In this document: positions 11,241-25,054 of the stretch, in pieces
Layout: the number at the start of each line of letters is the position of its first letter
How positions within the stretch are numbered: position 1 is the first letter of the stretch
Origin: Dicaeum eximium
Taxonomy: Eukaryota; Chordata; Aves; Passeriformes; Dicaeidae
DNA length: 64,000 bases
Direction: 5' to 3'
NCBI GenBank assembly: GCA_013396995.1
Contig: VWZP01005834.1
Span: forward strand, 62,001 to 126,000
Position numbers and translations under genes: made by a program
The notes under the pieces: model-generated
What the model saw: only the letters and a program-made list of their open reading frames with translations
The model's database searches: none
What the model was told of the DNA's origin: nothing

Positions 11241-14200
11241 CAAAAAACCTCCAAAACATTTTCCGCAGCACTTTCCACCAATATTATCTTCTGAATTTGA
11301 AATAAAACCCCAACCAAACCCATTATGACATGAAAACACAGGTCAAGGCTGTTATGTTTAATTTCTCTGGAACAGTGTAAAATAAAGCTAGGGGTAAAAA
11401 AAATGATCAAACCTCACCCTGTTTACCACCTGTATAATCTAAAAGAAAGTGGCACATACAAATTGTTTTTGATTGTGAAATTATACAGCAAACCACTACA
11501 CATCCATGAAAGAGAACACTAATCTCAGCATTTATGTGTTAAAATCCTGTATGTTCCCACAGCACTAAAAAATAAAGAGATCTATAACAATAGATATAAA
11601 ACGGTAGATTTCTATTTTCCTTTTGCATAACTCTTCAAAGTAAATTTCTGCAGCTAAACTGCTGCAGAGACATTTAATACATCCTCAAAATACTGAAAAG
11701 GGCAAAGAAAATGCATACAATGCTGTCCAGAAATTGGATATGTCCAAAACCTTGGTAATGATTAGGGTGCCCCACTTCATCACAGGACATCAGACTCCAA
11801 TGTCCTCATCTGAATAATGTGATTTAAATTACATATGGCTTTTCATTTGTATTGTTCAATTGTTAACTCATGAAAGACCATCACTATAATTAGATGAATT
11901 AACTGACCCTGAACCAGTACTCCAGGAGCCTGTTTTGATACTTGAAGAAGAAATGGTTTATTTTGTTCCCCGAATGGGCTTTCCTCTCCTATACTCTACA
12001 ATTAAAGTTGTGATACTGGGCTAATGAGGAGACCTGGAAGGGCCACATTTTCCACATTTCACATAGCTGAATATAATCTGCCATATAACTTTGCCAGCTC
12101 ATATGCAAGATTTGGAACGACAGGGATTCCTTTTTTTGGCTTAGCTCATACATAATAGACAGAGATGAAGTTTGTGTCATGAAGGACACTGAAAGTAGCT
12201 GCAGGGTGTAGAAGACTAACTGCTCTTGGTCAACAAAGCCCAGTATAGCAAATGAAGACCACTAGGGTTTTTAGTTCTATTTCAGATGGTTACAATGCAG
12301 AAACTTTAGAAAGCATTTCTTCTCATATTTTAAGGCTGTGACAGACCAATAGTCTTGGCATGCAGTGCTCCCCACCTGTAATGGCTGCTATCTGAGACTG
12401 CAAGCAGGACTGAATGAGATAAATCTATTTAATACTGTTTTTTATTTCTTCAGATATATAAGTAACATAATAAAAAACCTGCCACTATCTGAATTTTACC
12501 TTATAATGTCTCTTAATAAATGCAATTATATTCCTGAGCCATTTCATCTTTCAACATTATTTTTTATTAGCCTTTATGTAGCCAACAAAAACATTAATAA
12601 AATGCAATTTAAGCAAACTGGGGTCTCTTTCTTAGTATGATATATAAGTGGAACCCATGGCAATTTATTACAAGGGACAATGTGTCTCCATGCACATGAA
12701 CAATAACCAGTAAGTCACATCACCATAATAGCTCCATGCTCTTTTCCATCCCACTTGCTTTTGCTCCATGAAGTTGGTAGTTCTTTCATATATCCCTGCC
12801 CCAGTTTTTTCCATGTTCCCTAAAATATATCCTGATGTACACACCTCCCTCTTTTTCCCCCTAGCTAGAACTAGACCAGCAGCAGTGTCTCTAATGGCTA
12901 TGGGAGACCCTGTTGAGTGGTTTGAGTAGCAGGTGCTGGCTGATCAGAAGGGTGGGATTTTATGTCCTTTCTGATTTATTTTATCTTGGCACAAAGGTCT
13001 CTGTAAGGTTTGGAGTGCCCACAGACTATTGGCTTTGGTGGTCAGACCAGTCTTCTACTTGTGGAAAGGCAGTCCATAAATTTATCTGACGAGATCGCTT
13101 GAAAATTTATTTCCTGGATTGCTGTGTAATGTCACTGAGTTTTTTAAGAAGCTATCCCTGTGTGAGACGAGAAGATTTGTATGATGGGAAGGTTTACAAT
13201 GTGCTTCAAAAGAAGAGAGGCAGCACCAGTGAGCAGCAAAAACACAGAGAGCATTTTTGGGGCTGAAATTCCAGTGTCAGAGGCAGGTAGAACACTGCCA
13301 GCTGAGCTGTCCTGTCTGTTACAGCATGGAAACACCTCCAGTAGATGTTGATAACTTGGACTTGGCCTGCCAGTTCATTAGTTCACATTAAGTAATAGAA
13401 AATCTATTGCCCATGGCAAAGAAAAATAAATGTTACATTATGGAAGATCTATAGCCATGTAGCTGGTTTGATTTTATGAACCCTTAGTGCCCTGCAGCAA
13501 GTGACACGAGCTCAGCGTGCTGCACTGCATTACTTGATGTAAGATACTCCTCTGTTTGCTGCCCAGGAACCTACACAAACCCTTGTAGTTTCTTTGAGTC
13601 TCCATTTTCCAGTCAATTTGCACCACTGCCAATATGCATTTTATAAAACAAACTGAGGATGTGTTGGAGAAAGACATAGTAGGTAAAACCATTATAATGT
13701 TGTTTGCAAGCAGTGAAAAGATAAAATTAGTCACCATTTACTTTTTAATCTTTATGTCTAGCACTTCTAAAACCATGAGTAAGCTTTCACCTGTATCTGC
13801 ACCCACCTGTCTCACTATTTGTTAAAATAATACTGATTTTATCTCATTTGCCTTTTCTGCTAGAGTAACACCAACAATACTGGACATTAATTTTTTAGCT
13901 AAACTTTTCTACAAACAAGTTTCTTTCCACTGATTCAGCAAATTTTCATACATAGACAAATTTTTACTTTAATTTTTTCATTATGTGGAAACATAAATAA
14001 AACCATGTACTTTTAGAAAATGAGAAAAATCTAACCTAACATTTCCCTACTGAAGATATGATCAAATATGTAATACTTTTCTTACAACGCATATATTGAG
14101 AGACGGAATTTTTTCTTGCTGTTCCTCCTGTTTATGTGTGCTTGTGCATTTTAACTATTGAGGATACATAAAGTATTATAGTCTATATTACACAGTCAGT

Positions 14201-15230
14201 AAACAGACATTGTAAGCTGTACTGTAGTAAATGCCCACAAAAAAGATACTACTACAATCTGAACCAAATTTTAACACTTTATTGAGACAAGTATGAAGAA
14301 AAAAAAAACCTATCTTGAGCCACATGTCGCTCTGCTGAAGATATGTTATCCAAAAAGCAATATTCCCTCATAAGAGAAATATATGTAACAAACAAGAAAG
14401 AGATAAACATGTTTTTAAAGACTTTGGGCAAGATCGCCATAATTTTTGTTTTCCACTATTTCGAACTATTCTACCTTTACATATCTTCATTTTTATATAA
14501 CTATACAAATATTTTTTCCACAAATTCTGCAATTTCTCTCTTTTTTATGTGGGCTTTTTCAGGATGGTACATCAAATGACTTGTCAAAGCAAAGCTTTTC
14601 AGGAACTTTAATCTGTAAACAACATAAACAATAAAAATGCTACTGTGGAGGATACTAGGGATGTCTATCTGTACTTCATCCTTATGACATATTATTACAC
14701 TATCTTAGCTATAACGTTTTATTAAGTCAGCTTCAGGCTACTCTTGATATCTTATAAATGGGAAATATTTTTTTCTGAATGAAGGCAGTCTTTTTCCTAA
14801 TGATTAATCATTGAAATGGTCCACAGAGAAAGAAATAGCAGATTCATACCAAACTTGCATTTTAAAAACAGAGATTAAGAAACCCTACCTAAACAAGCTG
14901 GGAAAGCACTTTTACCTTAGAAATTAGATGTAAAATTTTAATAGTCTAGACTTTTATCTGCAATTTGCTTATGAGAAATATATAAAATTTCTTGAAAGAA
15001 AAAAACCTGCTGCTTCATGAATTATCTTTCATGAAATATAATTATGAAAATATTAAATTTTTGCATTGAATTAGAAGGATAACCTTAGAATTAATTAGAA
15101 TATGGACCTATAACCTGTTTAATCATCAGAACAGCTACTTATTTTCTCTCTCCTTTTCCCATAGATGATTCAGTAAATCCTCTCACTGACCTAGCCTGCT
15201 CAGATATCTGCTAGTTTTTTAACAGATTAG
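11241..15230. other. AT-rich unique sequence, no gene recognised
   Basis: Nothing recognisable as a gene or mobile element. A somewhat GC-richer part near 12860-13350 does not match any repeat I know. Open frames are short and unconvincing. Confidence 0.5.
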
Positions 15231-15409
15231 TTGTTGACCCTGGGGAAAACTGATCCATTCACACACTTTAAATCAAATCAGGATCAAAGTAATTTATTGA
15301 TTTACTAGTGACATGTATTTAATCAGCAAACACTATGCTCAGGATCAGAAACACAACAAAGCACACAATATTAGACACATGTATGCATACTTTCAGGTTT
15401 CTAACTTCC

Positions 15410-15835
15410 ATTTGTATTTCATTCCAAGAAGCTCCACCCCAACCCACCTGATCCCAGTGAGGTTTCCCCCAGCTGTGTGGGCCAGAAGTTCACCCCCACC
15501 CCAGGAGTGGGTCCTGCTTGAGCACACCACTGATTTGGGACAAGTGGGTGCCCTGATCTTTTGTTGCTCTTTTCTGTACTCTTCATCCACTGACCCAGGT
15601 CCTGAGGAGAAAGCACTTCACCCTGGTGGGGTCACTGACCTGTTACCTCTGTAGCAAGGTCTTTTCTTCCGTGTCAGAAATCTCTTTGCAATCCTCTGCT
15701 GGCTGTTTAATTTTGCTGATTATTTTTTGATTGATTTTTTGATTGATTTTGCTGGTTGCTTTCCACTTTAGTGTGATCTGTGTGGGGCAAAGGCCCTTAC
15801 AGACAGCTTTGAGTGCCCCCAGCCTCTCACAGGCA
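15410..15835. other. GC-richer patch, possible decayed retroelement
   Basis: This stretch is clearly richer in G and C than its AT-rich flanks and holds overlapping open frames on both strands (about 113 codons plus, 65 minus). It contains a C-rich segment at 15433-15505 and a perfect tandem pair of the 12-mer TTTTTTGATTGA at 15723-15746. The texture resembles old avian LTRs, but I could not find paired TG...CA ends with a flanking duplication, so the class stays open. It could equally be unique sequence. Confidence 0.35.
15723..15746. repeat. Perfect 2 x 12-bp tandem repeat
   Basis: TTTTTTGATTGA occurs twice head to tail, followed by a partial third unit. This is a simple short tandem duplication. 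Confidence 0.9.
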
Positions 15836-18800
15836 AACACACAGAGCTTATTTCCACTTTCTCATTTTATCATCTGTGGTTGTAGAAGTCTTTTTGTCAA
15901 GGGATAGGAATGTGATCACTCTCACATATTTGAATCAACGTCTAAGAGACAGAGCATTTCCAGCTAAAGCTGGGAAAACTTTTGCAGTGTATCAAATACA
16001 GAGGTCCCAAGAATCATTCAATGAAAATCTTAAGTACTTTAACTGCTGTTTGCATCTCTATAGTGACACTTTGCAGGGCATCTAAAACCAGCTCTTATGG
16101 CAGAAAAAGAGAAGGCAACCTGGAAGGATCTTAACACAAAGGAGTACAACTAATTTGCAAGTCCTTGTTATGCTACAATGAGGTAAAGAAAAAGCATACA
16201 GGCCTTGAAGGTTAGCAATGTAGAATGAAGGGATGAAGTTATTAACTTTTGGCTGTCTGTCACCTAAAGTGAATCTCAAGTTCCAGGTGCCCAGGAGCTT
16301 TCTCCAAGGGCCCAGGCAGAGAATTGACGTACTCCAACAAGACTGCTGCTAACACAGACTGCAGCACAACTCTAATTACTGAATTTCAGAATAAAAGCCA
16401 AAGTAATTTCTGTACTAAGTTAAAAGGTCCAGCTAGCAAGAAAATACTTGGCTAAAATGTGAATGGCAAGGCAGTGGAAGAAATAATCACAGCCAACAAG
16501 CAGTAGAAGTAGGAAATCCCTTGAAAAACTGAAATCAGTGAAGGACAAAAAAATCAGGGAGGCGATTATTTACTCTTGAAGGGTGTGACTTGACCAAGGG
16601 TTAGGTGAACATAGGGGAAGCTTTTGAGTAATGCATTAGGTAAATTATTGTTTCCAAAACAAATTTAGAACTAATGCAAGTTTTGTTAGAGTCTTGGAGG
16701 CCTCCTGTTCTCCCTTTCTCATTCCCTCCCTCTCTCATCCTTGCTTCCTACCTTTTCCTCAGTGTATTTATGGTATTACGTTAAAATTTAAAGAATTATA
16801 GCTTTGGACAATGAGACAATTAGACAATTACAATATCAATAGACTCCATCTAAGCTAAATCTAGGCTGAACAATTCTGAAATTGAAAAATTAAGCCAAAA
16901 CTAACAGAAAATTGTACGTTTTAATTCTTTGCATGTGAACTAAGATGCCTGTTGGTTGTTTAAGCAAGAAACAGACTGTCAATGTTCTCTTTTACATGTG
17001 GTGACTTCTGATCTACATTCACCTACAGCTTTGCACCACCTTATCCAGTATCTACGAGTTCATCGAATTAGAATTGGAGGATCCAGTTGCTTTTCTGTTG
17101 CCAGCAGCTTGAGCAAATTACCTTAGAGGATCAGATCCTCACAGCTCATACTCACTTTGTTACATAAATCTTCACTAGAATTTCAGTTTTCCATGGAGGA
17201 AAATAAGTATTTGTGAGATATAAAAAGGCTAAGAGTTCATTAAGGAAATTCTAGAAAATATTTGATAAATAACGGTTTCTATACATCAGAAATACTTAAG
17301 GAATTTCTTCTGATAGATTTATAGACCATCTTGGTAGGGAGTTATTTCTTGGAAAAAATGAGAATGAGTGTTGACTTACCTACTTTAAGACTAAAACTGA
17401 TCCCACATTTCAGGTCCTCAGAGATTGACAACAGGCAGAAATAGGACAGAAATTACCTCTTTACTTCTCTGACATTTTCATGCTAATTTATATTACACAA
17501 CAAATTTAACTGCCAGCAATAGGAGCAATAATTAAAATAATATCAATGTTATTACTAAATTTTATTATAATAATTAAAGTGTTTTCCCTTAGGTTGTTGG
17601 GGAATACTGACAATTTTGAACTGGTGAAATGAGAAAAATCTAGAATAAACTGGCATTGTAATGAAACTACTTACAGCTATAAGTCTAGTGCTCTTGTGCT
17701 TTATACAATAAATACAGGTACTCAGTAGTACTGTGACACTTAAGGATCTGTCATCATTTCCATTGTAAATTCAGTTTTTCAAGGATTAAAAGTCAGCTGT
17801 GAAAACTTTCTTCTTACTGAGATTTGGCATTGAAGATTCATCTTTTGAATGGATTTCTTTAGTGTCAGATATCTTGTGCATCTTGATAGCCCTATATCAA
17901 CTCTTGAACATCATATTTGAAGTCTGATAAGGAGACAAAAATCTTGAAAAATAAATTCTGCCCTCTAAATTGTTTTCTGAGTATGTTTGTGAGGAATGCA
18001 AACAGGAAGACTGAGGGTCAGACATAGTGTGTTATGAGCAGCATCAAGTAGCTTGGGAAATAGACCAATATATGAAAACATAATTTGGACTACTTCATTT
18101 GAACCAAGGTCTTAGTATCTCTCCTTTGAATTATTCTGTCTATCTTATATTTCTCTTGTGCTGTGTAATCCAGATCATCAGAATCACAAAGTATCCAGAA
18201 GTAGAAACTAAAGTAGGTTTTACTTATCCAAAATTCAAATGTTAGGCATCAAACTTTAAGCTAAGTCTCCACATTTGTCAGAGGACAGACTCAACGCATG
18301 AAAAATTTCTTTAAAAATTGACATCTAGGACAGGTTACTGAAACTAAATTATTCAAATGTGCTCTACTAAACAGGGTCAAAATAAAGCAAGAACTCTATT
18401 CTGAGCACGTTAGCACTACTTTTCAATTATTTGAAAAATAAGAAATTATTAAAAAACTCAGTTTATATGTTATTTCCAAATTCATATCTCAGAATGTTAC
18501 TTTTTTACTTGCCATCTCTTGGAAGCATTCAACAATCCCATTTACTAAATATGAAAAAAAAAAAGAAATTATGCATCAAACCAGCAGTTTTGTGATGCTG
18601 ATTTCTGTGCTGCATAAAATGAGCTGAATTATCTGCAAAATTCTTTATCAAATTGAAGTCATCAGGAAATGTTTAATGATTTGCCTAAATTGCAACTTTC
18701 ATAGAAATTGGCTATTTCCTCAAAAGTCAAGAAAGGCTTGGCTGAGAGGCAGCTGTTTTTAAACAGCAGCATCCATCAATATTCACCTAGCAGACCCAGG

Positions 18801-20039
18801 AGATTTATAATTCTCACAAAGTCTGTTTCAGGATGAAATTTGAGCTTTGGCTTCCTGAATCCTGGGGACAGCCCAGACCAAGGACCACTGTACGGAATAG
18901 ACAACAAGGAAAAATATTTGACAGGTCTCATTTCATCATGGAGAGGAAGTGGAGGCCCTATTAGATATCTTAAAATTTTCTAGTTAACCTTCATGAGATA
19001 TTTTTCTTTATGTTTTATACTCATCACCAATTCACTTTGTGAAAGCATACTCAAGATATCGTTATAAAATAAGAAAAATAATAATTAAAAAAATATTTGT
19101 GAAGGATTATTTAATTTCAACTTCAAAGAAAAGCAGACCAAAAATATATAGGTAAAATGCATTCATGCATTGAGATATGCAGATATGTGTATACATACAT
19201 ATTCATATTCATATTTAGATATAAACCCCTGTTTATATATGTTTACACACAGGTATTTGATAATTTTTTTCACCTCTGCAGTGTCTAGTATTGTCAGACA
19301 AATTCAATCAAGAAGCTTATTCTTGTATTTTAGGTAACCTTTTCAGAGCTCTGCTGTTGTACCCATGTGTGAGCTGGGGAGAGTGAGAGGAAGAGGTGGG
19401 GGAGGATGAGACTGACTGCTTTGGAAGGATTCCCATTGGACTACACCATAAATCATAAAATAAATGGATCAAACACCATCTTTCTTAATTGAACTAGTCA
19501 GTCCTTTCTTATGTGGGCAGTCTGCAGGACTTTAATAGAGCATTATTCATTAATTTAATTAGGAGTTCTTCAGGAGTAAAATACTGAATGTAGGGAAAGT
19601 GGAGAAAATATGAGGAATCAGGGTGTTTAAATCAGGTCTGAGGAGTTGTCTCCACTGATGTTTTATCACACTCAGCTTAATGAAAGAGTCAAGAGAGAAA
19701 TGGAGTCACAAAATCTGACCATATCTGACCATTGTCTAAATGGCCAACACTCAAACTTGTATTGAAAGCATCTGAAATATATCTACTTGCCTCACAGTGG
19801 TAACTGCTTATGTTTTTTCTCCTAAGTGTTTTGAAAAGAAATTACAAAAATTATGTTTAGAAATATATAAATGCATATAGCAGGCTTTGTGGCAAAGCCA
19901 AGGCTCTTTCTAGGCATTGAAAATTTCACTCCTAATATGTAGTGATAAGAGTAAAGTTCAGATAAGCTACCAGCTATAGATAACAAAAATGGATGGGCTA
20001 CAGCCACTCTTGGCTGTTTTTTTTTCCTGAGTGCTTGTG

Positions 20040-20060
20040 ATGAACATCTGGGATGTTCAT
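20040..20060. repeat. Short inverted repeat, 9-bp arms
   Basis: ATGAACATC and GATGTTCAT form perfect 9-bp arms around a 3-base spacer. It could form a small hairpin, but similar ones arise by chance and no function is implied. Confidence 0.8.
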
Positions 20061-21236
20061 AAGAACATTCTTCACTCCTATATCTTCTCTGCAATCTATG
20101 TAGGGCTTTTTCCTCATTTAGGGGAGAGATAGGCACTTTTTCTGGAATAAGGAGATACACTGGAAGTTCAAAATACTAGCCAATCTTGCTCATCACAGGA
20201 GGTAAGTACAAAAATATTGGTGTTTTCTGTCTTCATATTCTTAGCATAGTCACATAGCCTGAAGTTCCAGACATTCATGAACTAAAACACTAGAATATCA
20301 TGGAGGTACTTTCAGTGTTGTTTAACTTCTTACAGGTTAAAAGAAAAAGAAAAAAAAACAAGCCATAAGTTTTGAGGAGTGAACAGGTACTTAGAATTTT
20401 CATGTTAAGACATGTACAGAAAGTCTTTAAAACCATGCTTAAACAAAATTGGTTCCATCCTTGTCAGCTTATATAAGTAGGAAGAAAACATACTTCTACT
20501 GCAAAACCAGCTTGTGATACTCAGAATTGGTCCAAGCTATAAACTTAGTAAAAACACAGCCTTTCATGAAGAAATCAACTCATCACATTAGTTTTATTGC
20601 TTCATATATGAAATAAAAAGTTATTTAGTATGTATGCAAAAAAAATTCCAGTGAAAACTGTCCACTATTCAGAGCTTCAGTATATAAAATTGTTTCAGTG
20701 AGAGAGGTAAAAGGAATCAATTCTGTAGGGACGTGTGGGCAAGAATGCTGTTGCTCCCCTCTTATCCTTTTCTCTCAACTCCTAAATAGTGGTAGAGAAA
20801 TTAAATTTACTCTTTTCTGAATCATGTTAGTATTACTGTCTCTAAGAACTGTTAAGAAAAAGGTGTGGTGTTGGAAAGCCTCCAGAGCCAAACGTATGAC
20901 CACATTGCAAGAGAAGGAGGACATCTCCAGTGAGAGAGTGACAGGATGTGCATCCTCTGTATTATGACAGATTTTTTTGCATCCCCATGGGTCAAAATAT
21001 CTCACTTCAGCTCCTGCCAGAGTAGTGCTCATGCCCCAGTCCTTATGCAAGATTTAGACAACAAACCACCATCTGTCCTGGAGCTTATGTGTAATACCAC
21101 TTAGCCAGGATATTAGATTACCATTCAGTTATTTTTTTCCAGGTAAACATCCTCTCTAGATATATTTCTTTTTACAGTTTTCAGGAAAGTTTAAAGGAAC
21201 TCAAAATTTCAAGCCTGTAATACTAATGAAATGTGC

Positions 21237-21252
21237 ATGTGCACGTGCACAT
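21237..21252. repeat. 16-bp perfect palindrome with central CACGTG
   Basis: ATGTGCACGTGCACAT equals its own reverse complement and holds the E-box hexamer CACGTG at its centre. Factors of the USF/MYC type bind that hexamer. Whether this copy is bound is unknown. Confidence 0.85.
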
Positions 21253-24200
21253 ATAAAACAAAGCCTCTAACAAAGCCTTTATCCCAACATGCTACAGCTG
21301 CTCTTTAATGCTGGTTTTATTTCAGAAGTATCATTCTGAATGTCCTGTTGTTTCAAGAGTTTTTTTGGGAAAATACCTAATATGAGTTCTGTACTTTCAG
21401 AATTGTTATACTGGTTGGATAAATGAGGGACTTTGTGTTTTTCTAAAAGTGGCTATCACAAATCATTGTTTACTTTTGATGATAATATGATGATTAAAAA
21501 ATGTATTGCTTTTCAGGTTTAACAGAATATAGACCATCCAAGGAGTTCATACTTAAGACCTAGAGCTACTCTGAAAGTATAAACTAGTGTAGATAGTGGA
21601 ACTGTCTGACGAGGAAACCCATTAAAACTGTAGTATTAATTTTTACTAAAGTATTTCAAAATTTAGCCATTTAAACTAGCATTTCAGACTTGTAAAGGAT
21701 TTATTAATTATTTTGATTGTTTACTTTAATTTATTTAATTGAAAAAATTACACTGGTTAAATTAGTGCACATTCCATTTTAATAAGTAAAAATAAAATTA
21801 GGATTCATGCCCCTTCCTTCAAAAGTTCTCTCAAAGGCACTGCAATTGATAATTCACCTATGAGAGATAAAATAAAGATTTGCAGGCCTATATAGGGAGT
21901 CTCCCATTTATGGTTTCAAAGGGAAAATTCTGTCTTCTTGTGTTGCTTCTATTATTCTCTGTTCTGCAGAGGCTATTGCAGTTCTGGTGCAGCATAATCA
22001 TATTCCTCTCCTCTCCTAACAGGGATCTTTCACTCCTTCTTATTATCTTGGCAAGACTGTCTCCTCATTGCTTCCTCCCTCCCCGTGCCATCTCTTTTTT
22101 TGAGGAGTTCCTTCATAGCTCCCAAAATATTCTTTTCATTAAGGATGCTTTCATGGAGCAAAGGCACAGCTCTGATCAAATCAAGAGCTCTGGAGTAATC
22201 AGGCAGCCAGGGAATCCCTGGTGATTGTAGAAATGAAGTAAAGCAATTCCCCTGTGCTTGCAGAGGTAAAGCCACAAACAAAACCCTTGCTATGGACTAT
22301 GTGGATATATGTTATAGCATGTGTTATTAACTTATATTACCCTTAGTTTCCTGGGGGAAAAAAAAAAGGTTATCTATTCAGGTGAGGCACACCATGCAGC
22401 ACAATACGCAGACAAACAACTACACACACTTGACAACCTCTGGATAAAAAGGCAATGTTTGGCATAACAAAACCACAGTAAATATTCCCAAAGTGACCAG
22501 GCACTGGCAGAGGGCTCTAGACATTGCAAGAAAATGGACAAATACATACAAAAATTAAAAATATTGGAGAAACATAGAGCATAATATCTTCAGAAAACTA
22601 TTTTGCTGTGCATGTAGGACGAATAGGAGAAAAGATTCTGCCCCATAGAAGTGAAAGTTCAGAATCTTGGCCACAAAAACAAAGGGCTGAACTTGATTCA
22701 AGAAAAGTGAGTTTGGAACTACTCCCATGTGTCTATATTCAGAGACACAGAATCTCAGAATAACATGATGAGAAATACCTTAAATATACTTCTTCAAACT
22801 GCCTGTCATGATGGTGGTGCCACAGCTTTTCTAATCTCTGGCGGGGCTTTGCTGACATTCTGGACAAGCTGCAGTGTTAAGCCACCATTCCTTGTCATAT
22901 CTCCACTGGATACAAAGACAATTCCCTCCCTCTGAAAATGATCTCCTTTTAATTTGGCACGCTTATATTGAAGTAGATAGGCTAGATAGATTAAAGCAGT
23001 ACATTTAACAGGAGTGGGTGAAGGACTATAACTGTATCTTTTCCATATGCCAGCTATGCTAAAGAAAGAATTTTGCACATTAGAGAGCATAAAATAATTG
23101 CACACACAACTGTTATCAACAATCAGCATTTCTCTGTGCCTCTCCTCACCACCACTGTTCTCTACTGCAGCAAGTAGAAGTAAAGCTGAGATTTTGGTTG
23201 TTGTGAGAAAATATTCTGGCAGCAACTGCTGTTATTCCACTAATTCAGTGTAAAAAGGTAGCCATGATCACTATGACACCAAAAATTATACTAAAGAACA
23301 TGTTTTGAGAAATGGTACATAGTCAGAAACAAGGCCATCCAACTAATTTTAGAGCATTATGGAATACATAATTAAGAAGCTTTTCCATATGATAAAGGCT
23401 CATCATTCTGGCATTCAGCTGTTGGAATCATTGCTAGAATGTTACTTAACCCGTATTTTAGAACAGAATTTCACAGTAATAAGTACTTCCTTCTTCCTGA
23501 GTCTCCTTTCTGGATTTGAAAGAGGAATATTCAAAGCACAGATAATAGAATATAATAAAAGTGATTCCCTAGTTTTTAGAGATCAATTTGGTTTGCAATG
23601 CTTTGGAAATGATTAATAGAAAGAATAACACAATGGCAATGTGGCATTAAATTAGGCCATTTGTCCAAACAAGACCATTACTTTGATTGTTAGATACATA
23701 ACTACTTTGTACAAATTTCTCTAGCAGATGTTGAAAGCCAATATTAAAAAAAGAGGAAGAAAAAGAATGAAATTGAAACAATCCTACAACATTTTCTTCT
23801 GACTTAAGGTTCTTTCATTCATTGTTTTTTCATACAACAAACACTCCTAAAAACAATATTTGATTAATGACATTTTGGTCTCTCAGTACCCAACTCTGTG
23901 CAGGAATTTACAGGAGTATTCATATGCTCCCTCCTGCTTCTGTGATTGTGCAATTACATTGAAATTAAATTTTCCAAAGAGTCCAGCTTTGAAACCTGGT
24001 TTTGTACAGCATTTGGACAAGTACCTTGAACTAACACCCAAGACATTAGGTGTGGATTCAGACTGCCTCTAGATCAAGAACAGTCTTAAAGACAGGCTCC
24101 AGAGAAAATTTATAGGTCATTCATAATGATTATTCCAGTGCTGCACACAAGGTGAACTTCTTAGAGAGCAAGATGCATTCTCTCAGGAAAAAAGGCTCAG

Positions 24201-24254
24201 TAGAACAGTGAATACTTGTGCTTGGATGCTTGGACCACTTATGGTGTTACATCA

Positions 24255-24277
24255 CCAGGTTGTAGGTGACAACCTGG
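24255..24277. repeat. Short inverted repeat, 9-bp arms
   Basis: CCAGGTTGT and ACAACCTGG form perfect arms around a 5-base spacer. It is probably incidental. Confidence 0.8.
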
Positions 24278-25054
24278 GAGTGTCCCATCTATCCATTGGT
24301 GATATCACATGAACAAAGTTGTTAACTACAACCTAGAGACAATTACAATATTTCATGGCAGAACTAGCATTCTGCCTGCCACAAGGCAGATTTTTTTTTG
24401 TAAGAAACCCCTTTCCAGCCTTTTACAAGAGCTAATTGGATCTGTCCTGACATGTCTCAGAAATCCATTAGGATCTCCACACCTTTTATGTCAAACTGAA
24501 GAAGGCAAAGTGCTCACAACTGAGATGACTCCAAAGTTGTTTTCCACATCTCTTTTTTTCTGATTGTCCACATGACCTGAGAAAAAAGCATGAGACACTG
24601 AATACTTGTCCTCTCAAATATCCACTTTTCATTCTGCCTTTAAAACTCTGACTCAGCCTCGATCCCAAAACAAACCTGGAAACCTAGAGCTGAAAAGACT
24701 ATTCTCTATAGCTGAAGGAAATCAGGAGAGTGATTTCCTGGCCATCTACCCATTCACAATTATGATGATTGACAGTAGTTTTTTTAAACCTGAAGTACAG
24801 ATCTAATATATAACTCTGAATCTGTAACAGCATGCTTTAAACATGCTATTTATTTAGATTTAATCTAAATGAAATCACTAAGCACTCATGAAACTTCACA
24901 CTAAGCTATAGTCCACTTGCTGAACCACAACTCTACATTTGAATATCTTAACAAAGTATATCTTGAATATGTCACATAGTTTTCAACTTCCTGATGTATC
25001 TGAAACTCATTTTCAAAAACCTTATGCTTTTATCATACTTTAGTCTTTGAACCA

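Larger units (their letters stand above)
15850..25050. other. AT-rich unique sequence, no gene recognised
   Basis: No gene or interspersed repeat was recognised. Notable small items are a polypyrimidine stretch ending in CAG at about 16705-16762, an AT-rich stretch with ATA/TAC repeats at 19140-19260, a 16-bp palindrome at 21237-21252 and short hairpins at 20040-20060 and 24255-24277. The longest open frame (139 codons, minus strand, 22806-23225) has no recognisable domain and fits chance for this length of DNA. Confidence 0.5.

Noticed and set aside
10909..11271. Minus-strand open frame of 120 codons rich in Phe, Gly, Val and Trp, looking like a membrane protein
   Set aside because: It is the translation of the A/C-only tract; overlapping frames give the same low-complexity composition. 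No domain or conserved start.
17020..17125. Exon-like stretch after CACCTACAG with an open frame
   Set aside because: The frame stops after about 30 codons, no donor site follows and no protein family was recognised.
22806..23225. Minus-strand open frame of 139 codons
   Set aside because: No recognisable domain, no splice context, and an open frame of this length is expected about once or twice by chance in 64 kb of this composition.
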